Shown piece by piece: positions 1 to 7,375 of a stretch of 12,968 bases of DNA. The notes under the pieces were generated by a model that saw only the letters and a program-made list of their open reading frames with translations, had not been told where the DNA came from and ran no database searches. The stretch lies in assembly GCA_000316135.1 (NCBI GenBank), contig JH993936.1, forward strand, positions 1 through 12,968, written 5' to 3'. The translations under genes were made by a program, and so were the position numbers. Each line of letters opens with the position of its first letter. Within the stretch, counting starts at the first letter, position 1. The stretch comes from Trachipleistophora hominis. Taxonomy: Eukaryota > Microsporidia > Pleistophoridae.

Positions 1-60
1 ATTTTTCTCGAACTGACCAATCAGCTTGCGAGTTGTCTTTTTTATTAATATGATATTAAT

Positions 61-215
61 AAATATTATAAAATACATTCATAAATATTATAACTACATT
101 ATAAATACATTATAACTATTATAAAGTACATTATAAACACATTAATAACTATTATAAACACATTAATAACTATTATAAAATACATTATAAATACATTATA
201 ACTATTATAAAGTAC
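61..215. repeat. AT-rich tandem and direct repeats upstream of CDC48
   Basis: This block is built from variants of TACATTATAA and AACTATTATAAA. A 35-base unit at 95-129 recurs without change at 181-215. Between the two copies a 21-base unit at 130-150 is repeated head-to-tail at 151-171. No open frame of note crosses it. It is low-complexity intergenic DNA that probably grew by replication slippage. Whether it affects CDC48 expression cannot be told. Confidence 0.85.
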
Positions 216-316
216 CATTTACTCTCCTTATTCTACCAACCATTCTTCAGCACTCATCCTTTTCATTCATTTGCCCAAATCAAATTTATATTTTAAAAAT
301 AAATAAACCCCAGGAA
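216..316 (+). promoter_or_regulatory. CDC48 upstream region with CCC motif
   Basis: The AT tandem repeats end here and give way to a mixed, pyrimidine-leaning stretch, then to a TATA-like AT run at about 285-305. A CCCC run at 308-311 lies five bases before the ATG. C-rich (CCC-like) motifs directly upstream of start codons are a known microsporidian promoter signature, and RPT5 and the frataxin gene in this window have one as well. The motif assignment is by pattern; the transcription start is not known. Confidence 0.5.
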
Positions 317-2704
317 ATGTCAGAAAAGAAAAACAACGAAGATTACATTTCAGCCATACTGGAGAACGTTACAGACAACAGCTGCCTTGTCCTTGATCCG
401 CCGCCAAACCACGAGCTGGAGATAAACGAGCTGGGCATGTCTGCCGAAATGGCAAACTGCCACAGAGTACGTGACGGCAATCACATCATTGCCAGGGGAA
501 AAGGACGGCGCGAGTGCATCTTTAGGGTGCGTGTTTTCAACTCAAAGGTGGAACGAACGATTTATCTCAGCAAGTACGCGCGCAATAACCTACGTGTAAG
601 AATACAGGACATTGTAAAACTGTATCCGTGCTCGTCGCTCATCAAGGTGCACGCTGCCGTGATAAAGCCTATCGCTGACACTTCTAAGAACATGGACGAG
701 GAGGCCCTGTTTGTAAAGTTTATACAGCCGTATTTTACCAAGCCTTTGGTGCCCATCAGCAAGGGAGACATCATTCCGATAACGTGTGGAATGATGACCG
801 TTGATTTTAAAGTGCTGGAGCTTTCCAGTCCGAAGGACACCAACGATTTGAAGCACGGGCTGATCACGGCCGAGACGAAAATACTTTGTAAGGGTCAGGT
901 GGACAGAGAGGCTGCCGAGGCAGATTTTAAGAGCATTGGATACGATGATGTGGGTGGCTGTAGGAGACAGATGGCGCAGGTGAGGGAGCTTATTGAGCTG
1001 CCACTGCGCCATCCGGCGCTGTATACGAGTCTGGGCATCAATCCACCTCGCGGGATTCTTCTTTTTGGACCGCCTGGCACGGGCAAAACGCTGATAGCAC
1101 GCGCTATTGCCAACGAGACCGGCGCGTTCTTGTACGTGGTGAACGGGCCAGAAATAATGAGCAAGATGTCCGGGGAGAGCGAGAGCAACTTGCGTAACGT
1201 GTTCAAGGAGGCGGAGAAAAACGCGCCCTCAATCATCTTCATCGATGAAATCGACTCGATAGCACCAAAAAGAGAGAAGAGCCACGGCGAGGTTGAGAGG
1301 CGTATCGTGTCTCAGCTGCTAACGCTGATGGACGGAATCAAGAAGGCAACGAATGTGATCGTGCTGGGCGCAACGAACAGGCCAAACAGCATTGATCCTG
1401 CGCTGAGGCGCTACGGCCGGTTCGGCCGTGAAATTGAAATTGGCATTCCTGATAAGATCGGCCGCCTAGAAATTCTTCGCATTCATACGCGCAACATGGC
1501 GCTGGCAGAGGACGTAGATCTGGAGAAGGTGGCGAATGAGACGCACGGCTTCGTGGGCTCAGACATCGCGTCCCTTTGCTCAGAGGCAGCAATGCAGCAG
1601 ATAAGACGTAAAATGCCGAAAATTGACATTGAGTCCGATCAAATCGACCCGGAGGTTCTTTCGTCATTGAAGGTGACCACGGAGGACTTTACGTACGCCG
1701 TTGATAACACGGATCCAAGTTCACTGCGTGAAACCGTTGTTGAGACGCCCAACGTGAAATGGGAGGATATTGGTGGCCTGCAGGCCGTTAAGGACGAGCT
1801 CAAGGAGACCGTGTCGTACCCGATAAAGTTTTCTGAGAAATACGTGCAGCTTGGGATGACGCCCTCCCGCGGTATTCTGTTCTACGGCCCGCCAGGATGC
1901 GGTAAGACGCTGCTCGCCAAGGCGGTGGCAAGCGAATGCTCGGCCAATTTCATATCGGTGAAAGGACCGGAGCTGCTGAACATGTGGGTGGGTGAAAGTG
2001 AGGCAAACGTGCGCGATATTTTTGATAAGGCACGCAGTTCTGCGCCGTGCGTGATCTTCTTTGATGAGCTGGACAGCATCGCGAAGAGCAGAAGCAATTC
2101 GTCAAGTGATTCCGGCGTTACCGATCGAGTTTTGAATCAAATGCTGACCGAGATGGACGGCATCTCTGCCAAGAAGAACGTGTTTGTGATTGGCGCGACG
2201 AACCGGCCTGACCAGCTGGACACCGCCCTGCTAAGGCCCGGCAGACTTGACCAGCTCATTTTTATACCGCTGCCCGACCAGGAGAGCAGGCACTCGATCC
2301 TTAAGGCCACGTGCAGGAAGACGCCCCTTAACCCGGACGTAAATCTGAAGATCATTGCAGAAACGACCAAGGGATGTTCAGGCGCTGATATTGCAGAGAT
2401 TGTGCAGAGAGCACGCAAATTTGCGCTTAAGGAGAGCATCCAGCGTGATGTTAGCAAGCTGGCGAGCATCCGCGAGAAAGGCGGTGATGTTGATGAGGAG
2501 GACATTGATATTGAAAGTGAGCCGCTTACCGTTGGTCTGAGGCATTTCCAGGAGTCGCTGAAGAATACGCGCAGGAGTGTCACTCAGAAGGACATGGAGA
2601 GGTACGAATCGTTTGCACGAAGTATGAACATAAATCTCAACGTGAGCAGTGCTGAACGGCAACAAGGGCCTGATGGCAACAATGTTGAGGATTTATATAA
2701 TTAA
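317..2704 (+). CDS. CDC48: Cdc48/p97 (VCP) AAA+ ATPase, segregase
   Basis: The 795-residue product matches Cdc48/p97 end to end, slightly short of the usual 800-835. The N domain, which binds Ufd1-Npl4 and other cofactors, spans about residues 1-185. The D1 ATPase has Walker A GPPGTGKT at 251-258, Walker B IIFIDE at 306-311 and sensor GATN at 351-354. The D2 ATPase has Walker A GPPGCGKT at 524-531, Walker B VIFFDE at 579-584, GATN at 626-629, arginine fingers R640 and R643, and pore-loop Trp557 in MWVGES. The C-terminal tail ends EDLYN, keeping the Leu-Tyr tail seen in p97. The family forms hexamers that pull ubiquitylated proteins out of membranes and complexes for the proteasome. The ATG is well placed behind a CCCC motif and gives a normal N domain. 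In D1 the usual GRFDR motif reads GRFGR (Gly370). There is no intron, and the sequence is GC-balanced, unlike its flanks. Confidence 0.98.
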   Translation: MSEKKNNEDYISAILENVTDNSCLVLDPPPNHELEINELGMSAEMANCHRVRDGNHIIARGKGRRECIFRVRVFNSKVERTIYLSKYARNNLRVRIQDIVKLYPCSSLIKVHAAVIKPIADTSKNMDEEALFVKFIQPYFTKPLVPISKGDIIPITCGMMTVDFKVLELSSPKDTNDLKHGLITAETKILCKGQVDREAAEADFKSIGYDDVGGCRRQMAQVRELIELPLRHPALYTSLGINPPRGILLFGPPGTGKTLIARAIANETGAFLYVVNGPEIMSKMSGESESNLRNVFKEAEKNAPSIIFIDEIDSIAPKREKSHGEVERRIVSQLLTLMDGIKKATNVIVLGATNRPNSIDPALRRYGRFGREIEIGIPDKIGRLEILRIHTRNMALAEDVDLEKVANETHGFVGSDIASLCSEAAMQQIRRKMPKIDIESDQIDPEVLSSLKVTTEDFTYAVDNTDPSSLRETVVETPNVKWEDIGGLQAVKDELKETVSYPIKFSEKYVQLGMTPSRGILFYGPPGCGKTLLAKAVASECSANFISVKGPELLNMWVGESEANVRDIFDKARSSAPCVIFFDELDSIAKSRSNSSSDSGVTDRVLNQMLTEMDGISAKKNVFVIGATNRPDQLDTALLRPGRLDQLIFIPLPDQESRHSILKATCRKTPLNPDVNLKIIAETTKGCSGADIAEIVQRARKFALKESIQRDVSKLASIREKGGDVDEEDIDIESEPLTVGLRHFQESLKNTRRSVTQKDMERYESFARSMNINLNVSSAERQQGPDGNNVEDLYN

Positions 2705-2763
2705 AGCGCGTAGTATACCTTTATTTGCGGTATTAGTATGTCTTTATTTACGGTATGGTTCTT

Positions 2764-2898
2764 CTAAGGAGCTTTAGTACCAAAATTATCGTTGCTGGCA
2801 GAGTATCTGGTAAGAATGTTTTTCTGGTTTTGTTCATTGAGCTGGTCCAGCCATTTTTTCTTAGTTAAATACGTCTTTAGGTTAAACTTGTCTGTCAT
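2764..2898 (-). CDS. Possible small protein, 44 codons, unknown
   Basis: This is an ATG-to-TAG frame of 44 codons, too short for most ORF filters. The product starts MTDKFNLKTYL, is hydrophilic and lysine- and asparagine-rich, has one Trp (residue 16) and no Cys, and shows no membrane segment. Many third positions are C or G (GAC, AAG, CTG, CAG, CTC, AAC, ACC), as in CDC48 and unlike the AT-rich spacer around it, which is the main reason to take it seriously. Its stop lies 59 bases past the CDC48 stop, so the two would be convergent. Against it: no CCC motif precedes the ATG, an in-frame TGA lies three codons upstream, and I recognise no family. It could instead be a terminal exon or a relic. 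Confidence 0.4.
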   Translation of the reverse strand: MTDKFNLKTYLTKKKWLDQLNEQNQKNILTRYSASNDNFGTKAP

Positions 2899-2993
2899 AA
2901 AGGCTCAATCTTCAGTTAATGTACAGCATTTACCGTTTTCTTAGATTTATCACTTTATTGCCCTACGTTTGTTAAACAACCATTTCTGATCAA

Positions 2994-3109
2994 CACGTGG
3001 TGTATGATACGTTTATGTCGCAGAAACATTTTAATCAACTGTTAACAAACATCCTAACACCTGTTCAACATGCACGTGATGTATGATACGTTTATTTCGT
3101 AGAAACATT
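2994..3109. repeat. Direct repeat pair, 37 bases, containing CACGTG
   Basis: The segment at 2994-3030 recurs at 3073-3109 with three mismatches in 37 positions. Each copy begins with the palindrome CACGTG and ends AGAAACATT. The 42 bases between copies are not obviously repeated. CACGTG is a classical E-box (bHLH) site in fungi, but function here is only a guess. A local segmental duplication is equally likely. Confidence 0.8.
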
Positions 3110-3316
3110 CTATAAAGTTTCTCTACACATGTTCAATCTATAAGGTATTTAAAACGTTTAATTAGAGTAGTACAGCGATAATATTCCTTCTATTCTATCA
3201 CCATTTTATGGTAACAACGGTTCACAGGTTGATTGTTTAGTCTAGGCAAGGTAAATTATGAAGTGTTGTAGTTTCTTAAATAAATACACCAGAAGAGTGC
3301 TGAGGAGAAATGAGAG

Positions 3317-3530
3317 AATAATAATGAAATAATAATGATGCTGTAGTGTAGGATGAAATCGAAATAATAATGAAATAATAATGAAATAATAATGAAATAA
3401 TAATGAAATAATAATGAAAATAATAATGAAATAATAATGAAATAATAATGATGCTGTAGTGTAGGATGAAATCGAAATAATAATGAAATAATAATGATGC
3501 TGTAGTGTAGGATGAAATCGAAATAATAAG
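3317..3530. repeat. Composite minisatellite of AATAATGAA units and a 25-base insert
   Basis: An 11-base unit AATAATAATGA (with variants) is tandemly repeated. Three identical copies of a 25-base unit that starts GATGCTGTAGTG and ends GAAATCG interrupt it at 3337-3361, 3450-3474 and 3496-3520. The whole arrangement repeats at a higher order: 25-mer, run of AATAATGAA, 25-mer, short run, 25-mer. A minus-strand open frame through it encodes only Ile/Leu/Phe/Tyr-rich low-complexity sequence and is a by-product. Variable spacing with no unique spacers rules out a CRISPR array. Confidence 0.9.
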
Positions 3531-3569
3531 TAAAGTTTAATTTAATAATGGAATAACAATTATTATATT

Positions 3570-3632
3570 TCATGAACCAAGGGCTGGTGACCATGGTCAG
3601 TCTCTGCGGATCAGCAGAGTACGTTAGATTGG
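3570..3632. other. GC-rich patch with adjacent palindrome and hairpin
   Basis: A GC-rich island sits in AT-rich DNA. It holds the perfect palindrome GACCATGGTC (3589-3598) followed at once by a hairpin with stem CTCTGC/GCAGAG (3602-3607 and 3614-3619) and a 6-base loop. It could be a structured RNA fragment or a degraded coding piece. It does not fold into a tRNA cloverleaf by eye. A weakly similar sequence occurs in the opposite orientation at 6981-7015. Confidence 0.4.
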
Positions 3633-3905
3633 ATGTTATGATTAAATTACTTTTAATAAAAGATAAATTTAAACTTTTGACAATATTAACGAGAAAATAA
3701 CAGAAAGAATGATAAACTGGTAATTTTGAAGTATTGATTGGTCAAACTATGCTGTTTTTATGAATGCACGTTGTACGGCTGTTAAGCAAATGATGTATTA
3801 ATACAAAACACAAGAAAATTCTTAATGAACACGTTTATAGCCAGAGATTGCAAAACAACGCCTTTTGATAAAACCCTGCAACCTGAAAACCAGAGGCCTC
3901 TTTAA

Positions 3906-5129
3906 TTACGTAAAATACATCAAAGTGCTCTTCTTCTTGGCCAACACCTCCTGTATGCCATCAATCATGTCATTCTGCGTAATCTCCTTATGATCCTTTC
4001 GAAGTGCCACCATTCCTGCTTCTACACACACAGCCTTGCACTGTGCACCATTAAAGCCCTCCGTACTACGCGCCAGCTCATCAAAATTTACGTTGTTGCT
4101 CACCCTCATTTTACGCGCATGTATCTGCAGTATGCGCTTTCGCCCGTCCGTGTTGGGAAGCGGAAATTCAATTTTCCTATCGAACCGGCCACTTCTAAGC
4201 AGCGCAGGGTCAAGAATGTCTACGCGGTTGGTCGCCGCAATAATTTTGACATCATCTGACGATGAGAAGCCGTCAAGCTGATTGAGCAGCTCAAGCATCG
4301 TTCGTTGCACCTCCCTGTCACCAATACGGTCAGACTTCGTTCTTTTGGTGCCTATCGCGTCAATCTCATCAATAAAAATTATCGTGGGTTTCTTTTCAAG
4401 CGCAAGCTTGAACGCATCTCTCACGAGCTTGGCGCCATCACCGATGTACATCTGCACGAGTTGCGGGCCTGCAAGCTTAAGAAACGTAGTTTCGCTTTTG
4501 GCAGCGCATGCGCGCGCCATAAGCGTTTTGCCGGTGCCTGGCGGGCCGTGCATCAGCACGCCCTTCGGCGGTCTGATGTTCAGTTTTCTGAATCTTTCCG
4601 GATGCGTGATCGGCAGTACCAGCGCCTCCGTAAGTTCCATGATTTGTCTTTCCAACCCGCCGATGTCCTCGAACGTCTCCGTGGGTTTCTCGTCCAGCTC
4701 CATCGCTTTTACCCTGGTATCGTAGTCTGGCGGCAGCTTTTCAAATATAACATTTGTCTCCTTGTGCAAGGATACCATATCACCCGGTCTAAGATCCTGC
4801 GCCTCTACAAGTCCGATCATCGGCAGAAAGGACGTAACACGCGTGCTCGTGCTCACCACGGCACTCTTGTCGTTTTCTTCATCATCCAAAATCTCTACGA
4901 CATTCCCGACCAGATAGGGCAGCTGTCTGTTCAGCTTGATCTTCTTCAGGTTCTCCGTTATGCCCTCCTTCTTTACGCGTATCTGGTGTTCTATATTGCT
5001 TATGACAGACTTTATCATGTCTGTCTCACCCCTTATCAGCTTTGCTTGTACGTCCAGTTCGCTCAGGTCCTCATTGAAAAGATTGGGCCGTATTTTCAGT
5101 AAATCTTGGATTATCTCTGAGTGTGACAT
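3906..5129 (-). CDS. RPT5: 26S proteasome regulatory ATPase Rpt5 (S6a/PSMC3)
   Basis: The 407-residue product is one of the six AAA+ ATPases of the 19S base that unfold ubiquitylated substrates and thread them into the 20S core. The N-terminal coiled coil covers about residues 20-65, the OB domain about 70-130, and the AAA domain follows. Walker A GPPGTGKT is at 195-202, Walker B IIFIDE at 250-255, sensor AATN at 298-301, and arginine fingers are R315 and R318 in GRFDR. Pore-loop Tyr228 lies in MYIG. The stretches [20 protein letters not shown] and [16 protein letters not shown] are diagnostic of Rpt5 over its five paralogues. The ATG follows a CCCC motif and matches family length. It is convergent with CDC48. 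The C-terminus ends MYFT where animal and yeast Rpt5 end in a hydrophobic-Tyr-X (HbYX) tripeptide; here the Tyr position holds Phe. No intron is seen. Confidence 0.97.
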   Translation of the reverse strand: MSHSEIIQDLLKIRPNLFNEDLSELDVQAKLIRGETDMIKSVISNIEHQIRVKKEGITENLKKIKLNRQLPYLVGNVVEILDDEENDKSAVVSTSTRVTSFLPMIGLVEAQDLRPGDMVSLHKETNVIFEKLPPDYDTRVKAMELDEKPTETFEDIGGLERQIMELTEALVLPITHPERFRKLNIRPPKGVLMHGPPGTGKTLMARACAAKSETTFLKLAGPQLVQMYIGDGAKLVRDAFKLALEKKPTIIFIDEIDAIGTKRTKSDRIGDREVQRTMLELLNQLDGFSSSDDVKIIAATNRVDILDPALLRSGRFDRKIEFPLPNTDGRKRILQIHARKMRVSNNVNFDELARSTEGFNGAQCKAVCVEAGMVALRKDHKEITQNDMIDGIQEVLAKKKSTLMYFT

Positions 5130-5200
5130 GAGGGGTGTAAAATTGATTTTTTAATATTTTCGTTTGTTTGTGACCAGCGAATTAATATTTTTTAATAAAG
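5130..5200 (-). promoter_or_regulatory. RPT5 upstream region with CCC motif
   Basis: Read on the minus strand, the RPT5 start codon is preceded by ACCCCTC, with CCCC at 5132-5135, two bases from the ATG. AT runs reading TATTAAAAAAT lie further upstream. This matches the CCC-like start-proximal motif of microsporidian genes and the arrangement at CDC48. The transcription start itself is not visible. Confidence 0.5.
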
Positions 5201-5985
5201 GAGCTTTACAACATATTCGTTTAATTATACAAGCTTTTAAGACGAAAAACACCTTTACTTCACATGTATATACCCTTTTAATGCGCAGATGTTGATGTTG
5301 CCGGTCTTTTGTTAATGATGAATGAGCTGTTATTTCCTTTCTCAAACCTTACAACACGCTTTCTTCATCAAACCAGGAGGCACGTTCTAATCGCAATCAG
5401 AAAATATTTATGATGGGCCAATCGAGAAATACATTACAACGCATTTACAGAACGGAACGCTTTTCTAGCACATTACCATAGCAAGACACGATAATTATTG
5501 CCGTAATGTATAGTTGGTACGTTGTTCATGACTAACTACGTAGTGCATATCTTAATACGTGCTTGACAAGCGGCATCATCATTCCAGTGCTACTCGTACG
5601 GATGTCTGTAACTCTGGTTGTATTCACACTTTTTAGAACTATTCCTCATTATACACGTTAAACCACACCTGTTCTAACAAAGCCTAGAGATATTAAATCA
5701 TATGTTTATTCTAAAATCTTTTTCATAATAAATACGTTATCTAAGGCCTGTTTGTTATAATTCCAATATTTAATTGATATAGCATGTAACAATAAAGATT
5801 GAGAATGGTACTTACAATAAGGAACTGTTTGTCTTAAACCCTTTAAAACTATAACTAAGAAACACTTGCAGTACAAATAGCTGCTTTGTGGATGAAAGTA
5901 TTACAATTTACAATTAAATCATTAGTAAATACGTTTTAAGAGAATTCTGTTCTTTTACTAAAAAATGTTTTTATTTATCGGTTCA

Positions 5986-6011
5986 TAAACCATAAATACT
6001 CTTATGGTTTA
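5986..6011. other. Perfect 10-bp hairpin, 6-base loop
   Basis: TAAACCATAA (5986-5995) is the exact reverse complement of TTATGGTTTA (6002-6011), with loop ATACTC. It lies 233 bases past the frataxin stop codon (on the minus strand). It could act in 3'-end formation of that transcript or be a chance palindrome in AT-rich DNA. No T-run directly follows it. Confidence 0.55.
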
Positions 6012-6243
6012 CCTATCACTTCATCATATTTATAATATACCTGATTATTCATACGAGTTCTACTCGTTTGAATATTTACTTATCTAAGTTATTACATCTC
6101 ATACTCACCCGTTTTTTTATTAAAAGTCGGTTTAATTAACTTCTTCATACACACTACGTAATCAAACACGTACCCCTCATTAGATAATATCTGCTCCTAA
6201 CATCCTCATTAATACTTCTCTTTGCTCATACTGCTCCAATATC

Positions 6244-6567
6244 CTACCTATTACCCAACATTCTTTTTATCCTCTCCATCTCCATCTCAAAATACTTCAT
6301 TATCTCCATTCCGTTCTTCTTCTCAACAAATTTCTTCTCGACCATCCCAAATTTACTCGGTCCAGTTATCGGTGAAGACACCCACAGTTCCATAACAGAC
6401 GGCTGTCTGCTCACCACGTATCGCCCAACACCATCAACTGTATACTCTATAACATTGTTGTTGTGCTCAATTTCACCATAGTCATTATCTAATTTTTTTT
6501 CCAGTGCGGTTAAAGTGTTATGGGCAGCGGTTAGATATGAGCGCTGGTCTGCAATTTTTTGTAGCAT
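6244..6567 (-). CDS. YFH1: Frataxin (mitosomal iron-sulfur cluster assembly)
   Basis: The 107-residue product is the frataxin/CyaY fold with almost nothing extra. Helix 1 is about residues 3-27 and carries acidic residues at its end (Asp27, Asp29, Glu32, Glu34). The beta-sheet follows, with the hallmark strand ELWVSSPITGPSKF at about 60-73 (Trp62, and SSP-x-x-GP), and a C-terminal helix at about 87-104. Frataxin binds the Nfs1-Isd11-Isu1 complex and speeds sulfur transfer for Fe-S cluster synthesis. In microsporidia that pathway resides in mitosomes. The ATG lies seven bases after a CCC motif. The protein starts right at helix 1, so no normal mitochondrial presequence is present. The frame stays open for 42 more codons upstream, but without an ATG. 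The gene symbol follows the yeast name. Confidence 0.93.
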   Translation of the reverse strand: MLQKIADQRSYLTAAHNTLTALEKKLDNDYGEIEHNNNVIEYTVDGVGRYVVSRQPSVMELWVSSPITGPSKFGMVEKKFVEKKNGMEIMKYFEMEMERIKRMLGNR

Positions 6568-6600
6568 TTTATGAGGGTTGATATTCGTACGGAGGTCGGA
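6568..6600 (-). promoter_or_regulatory. Frataxin gene upstream region with CCC motif
   Basis: On the minus strand the start codon is preceded by CAACCCTCATAAA. CCC is at 6575-6577, seven bases from the ATG. It is the third confident gene in the window with a CCC-like start-proximal motif, and it supports the ATG at 6567 rather than an upstream non-ATG start. Confidence 0.45.
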
Positions 6601-6752
6601 AATTAGAATGCCCTTTAAGAAAAAATTCTTAAGAGTTTGTATTCGTACTTTAGTACGTAGTGATACATGATAACAACGATTAATAAGGTCATACTATGAG
6701 ATGTAAAGTCTTTTTTTATTAAAAGTTTTCATTTAATTCTGAATTTACAACA

Positions 6753-6808
6753 ACACAAGCATTTTTGTGTCCCTCTGAGTACCTACTGTGGCCACAGATC
6801 TTTTTTTT
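6753..6808 (+). other. Two inverted repeats followed by T8
   Basis: A 6-bp hairpin (ACACAA at 6753-6758, TTGTGT at 6765-6770) is followed by the perfect 12-base palindrome CTGTGGCCACAG (6786-6797) and then, after ATC, eight T residues (6801-6808). Structure plus a T-run is the usual 3' end of a short RNA polymerase III transcript. I cannot match it to U6, 5S, SRP or RNase P RNA by conserved motifs, so an RNA gene is only a possibility. Confidence 0.25.
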
Positions 6809-6936
6809 GAAATTTAATTAATGGTCGCAATTCTTGTACGCCTAAACAAACTCATTTGGTGTGCGAGTATCTATCATAACCTTTGTTTTTTGATTAAAAG
6901 TATTATTTAGCCTTTCAAGCACTTAACGAAGAGTTT

Positions 6937-7023
6937 TTATTTATTCATCTCTTCTTCCACTTCATTTAGTACGCCGGAGCTGAGACCGACAATGACCACA
7001 GTCTTCGGTTCATGATATGGCAT
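6937..7023 (-). CDS. Short open frame of 28 codons, GC-rich, unknown
   Basis: This ATG-to-TAA frame is far less AT-rich than its surroundings. It begins MPYHEPKTVVIVGLSSGV and ends in an acidic stretch, EVEEEMNK. Codon choice (AAG, GTG, GTC, CTC, AGC, GGC) resembles the housekeeping genes. It is too short for a known domain and has no CCC motif. The most plausible readings are the tail of a decayed gene, a terminal exon, or chance within a GC-rich island. The opposite strand of the same island is weakly similar to 3570-3612, which argues against simple coding. Confidence 0.2.
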   Translation of the reverse strand: MPYHEPKTVVIVGLSSGVLNEVEEEMNK

Positions 7024-7082
7024 TTAATTTTTGAAAGAACTTCAAAGACGGTAACTAAAAATTAATTAAATCTTTCACACGT

Positions 7083-7196
7083 TTAAAATTGAATTGTCAC
7101 ACTCCTATCTGTGTGTGACAGCCTCTTAACCATCTCAGATCTGACAGCCCGGACTCCTCTCCAGTACTCGACCGGTATTTTGCCATGTAACAGCAT
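7083..7196 (-). CDS. Short open frame of 37 codons, GC-rich, unknown
   Basis: An ATG frame of 37 codons sits in a longer stop-free stretch that extends to about 7234. The product is basic, with a middle part reading IPVEYWRGVRAVRSEMVKRL, and third positions are often G or C as in CDC48. No family is recognised, and no CCC motif precedes the ATG. The 3' part of the frame contains an 8-bp hairpin (TGTCACAC at 7095-7102, GTGTGACA at 7113-7120). It may be a fragment of a gene shared with the neighbouring islands at 6937-7023 and 7260-7375. Confidence 0.22.
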   Translation of the reverse strand: MLLHGKIPVEYWRGVRAVRSEMVKRLSHTDRSVTIQF

Positions 7197-7259
7197 GCGC
7201 AGGACCAGATGAAAGAGTTGATTAGATACTATGACTGAAGAAAATAATTAAACTAACTT

Positions 7260-7375
7260 TTACTTTTTAAAAAACAGCCTGAGCAGCCAACGTTCTGTTC
7301 CGGTGATACAGGTTTCGCTTAAACATGAATAATAGACTCTTCGACTTACCATTCATTGTTCGACTGGTCTTTCAT
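7260..7375 (-). CDS. Possible mini-gene with a 32-base intron, unknown
   Basis: On the minus strand an ATG at 7375 is preceded three bases upstream by CCC (7379-7381). After 26 coding bases comes GTAAGT (7349-7344), the canonical donor in microsporidia and yeast, and 26 bases later TTTAAG (7323-7318). Removing these 32 bases joins the frame to ETCITGTERWLLRLFFKK and a TAA at 7260-7262, giving 27 residues. Very short introns close to the start codon are typical of the few spliced microsporidian genes. The product is tiny and unrecognised, and single GTAAGT sites occur by chance, so this is a speculative model. Confidence 0.15.

Larger units (their letters stand above)
2705..3905. other. Intergenic region between convergent CDC48 and RPT5
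   Basis: About 1.2 kb lies between the two stop codons. It holds a possible 44-codon minus-strand ORF (2764-2898), a pair of CACGTG-containing direct repeats (2994-3109), a composite minisatellite (3317-3530) and a small GC-rich patch with hairpins (3570-3632). The remainder is AT-rich. A perfect 10-base palindrome, AGAGGCCTCT, at 3892-3901 lies five bases past the RPT5 stop codon and could mark its 3' end. I see no tRNA or rRNA here. Confidence 0.7.
5130..6243. other. Intergenic region between RPT5 and the frataxin gene
   Basis: About 1.1 kb of AT-rich sequence without a convincing gene. A minus-strand frame at 5151-5345 begins with TTG, not ATG, and is not supported. The stretch 5341-5640 is somewhat less AT-rich and has short protein-like frames, such as an ATG frame of 23 codons starting at about 5411, but nothing recognisable. 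The clearest feature is a 10-bp hairpin at 5986-6011. Confidence 0.65.

Noticed and set aside
590..2665. Several minus-strand and one plus-strand frames of 60-150 codons inside CDC48
   Set aside because: All overlap the confident CDC48 frame and show no recognisable protein features.
3317..3530. Regular repeats resembling a CRISPR array
   Set aside because: Spacers are themselves repeats, spacing is irregular, no cas genes are present, and the organism is eukaryotic.
3256..3594. 112-codon minus-strand frame rich in Ile, Leu, Phe and Tyr
   Set aside because: It is the translation of the minisatellite; the apparent membrane-like composition comes from the repeat units.
4305..5102. 265-codon plus-strand open frame
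   Set aside because: It is antisense to RPT5 and its low-complexity product has no domain. It is a shadow of the GC-balanced gene on the other strand.
5151..5345. 64-codon minus-strand frame upstream of RPT5
   Set aside because: It begins with TTG rather than ATG, overlaps the RPT5 promoter region and is not recognisable.
5411..5650. Short protein-like plus-strand frames, one with a hydrophobic stretch
   Set aside because: They are 23 to about 40 codons, lie in different phases, and have no motif or family match, so they are indistinguishable from chance.
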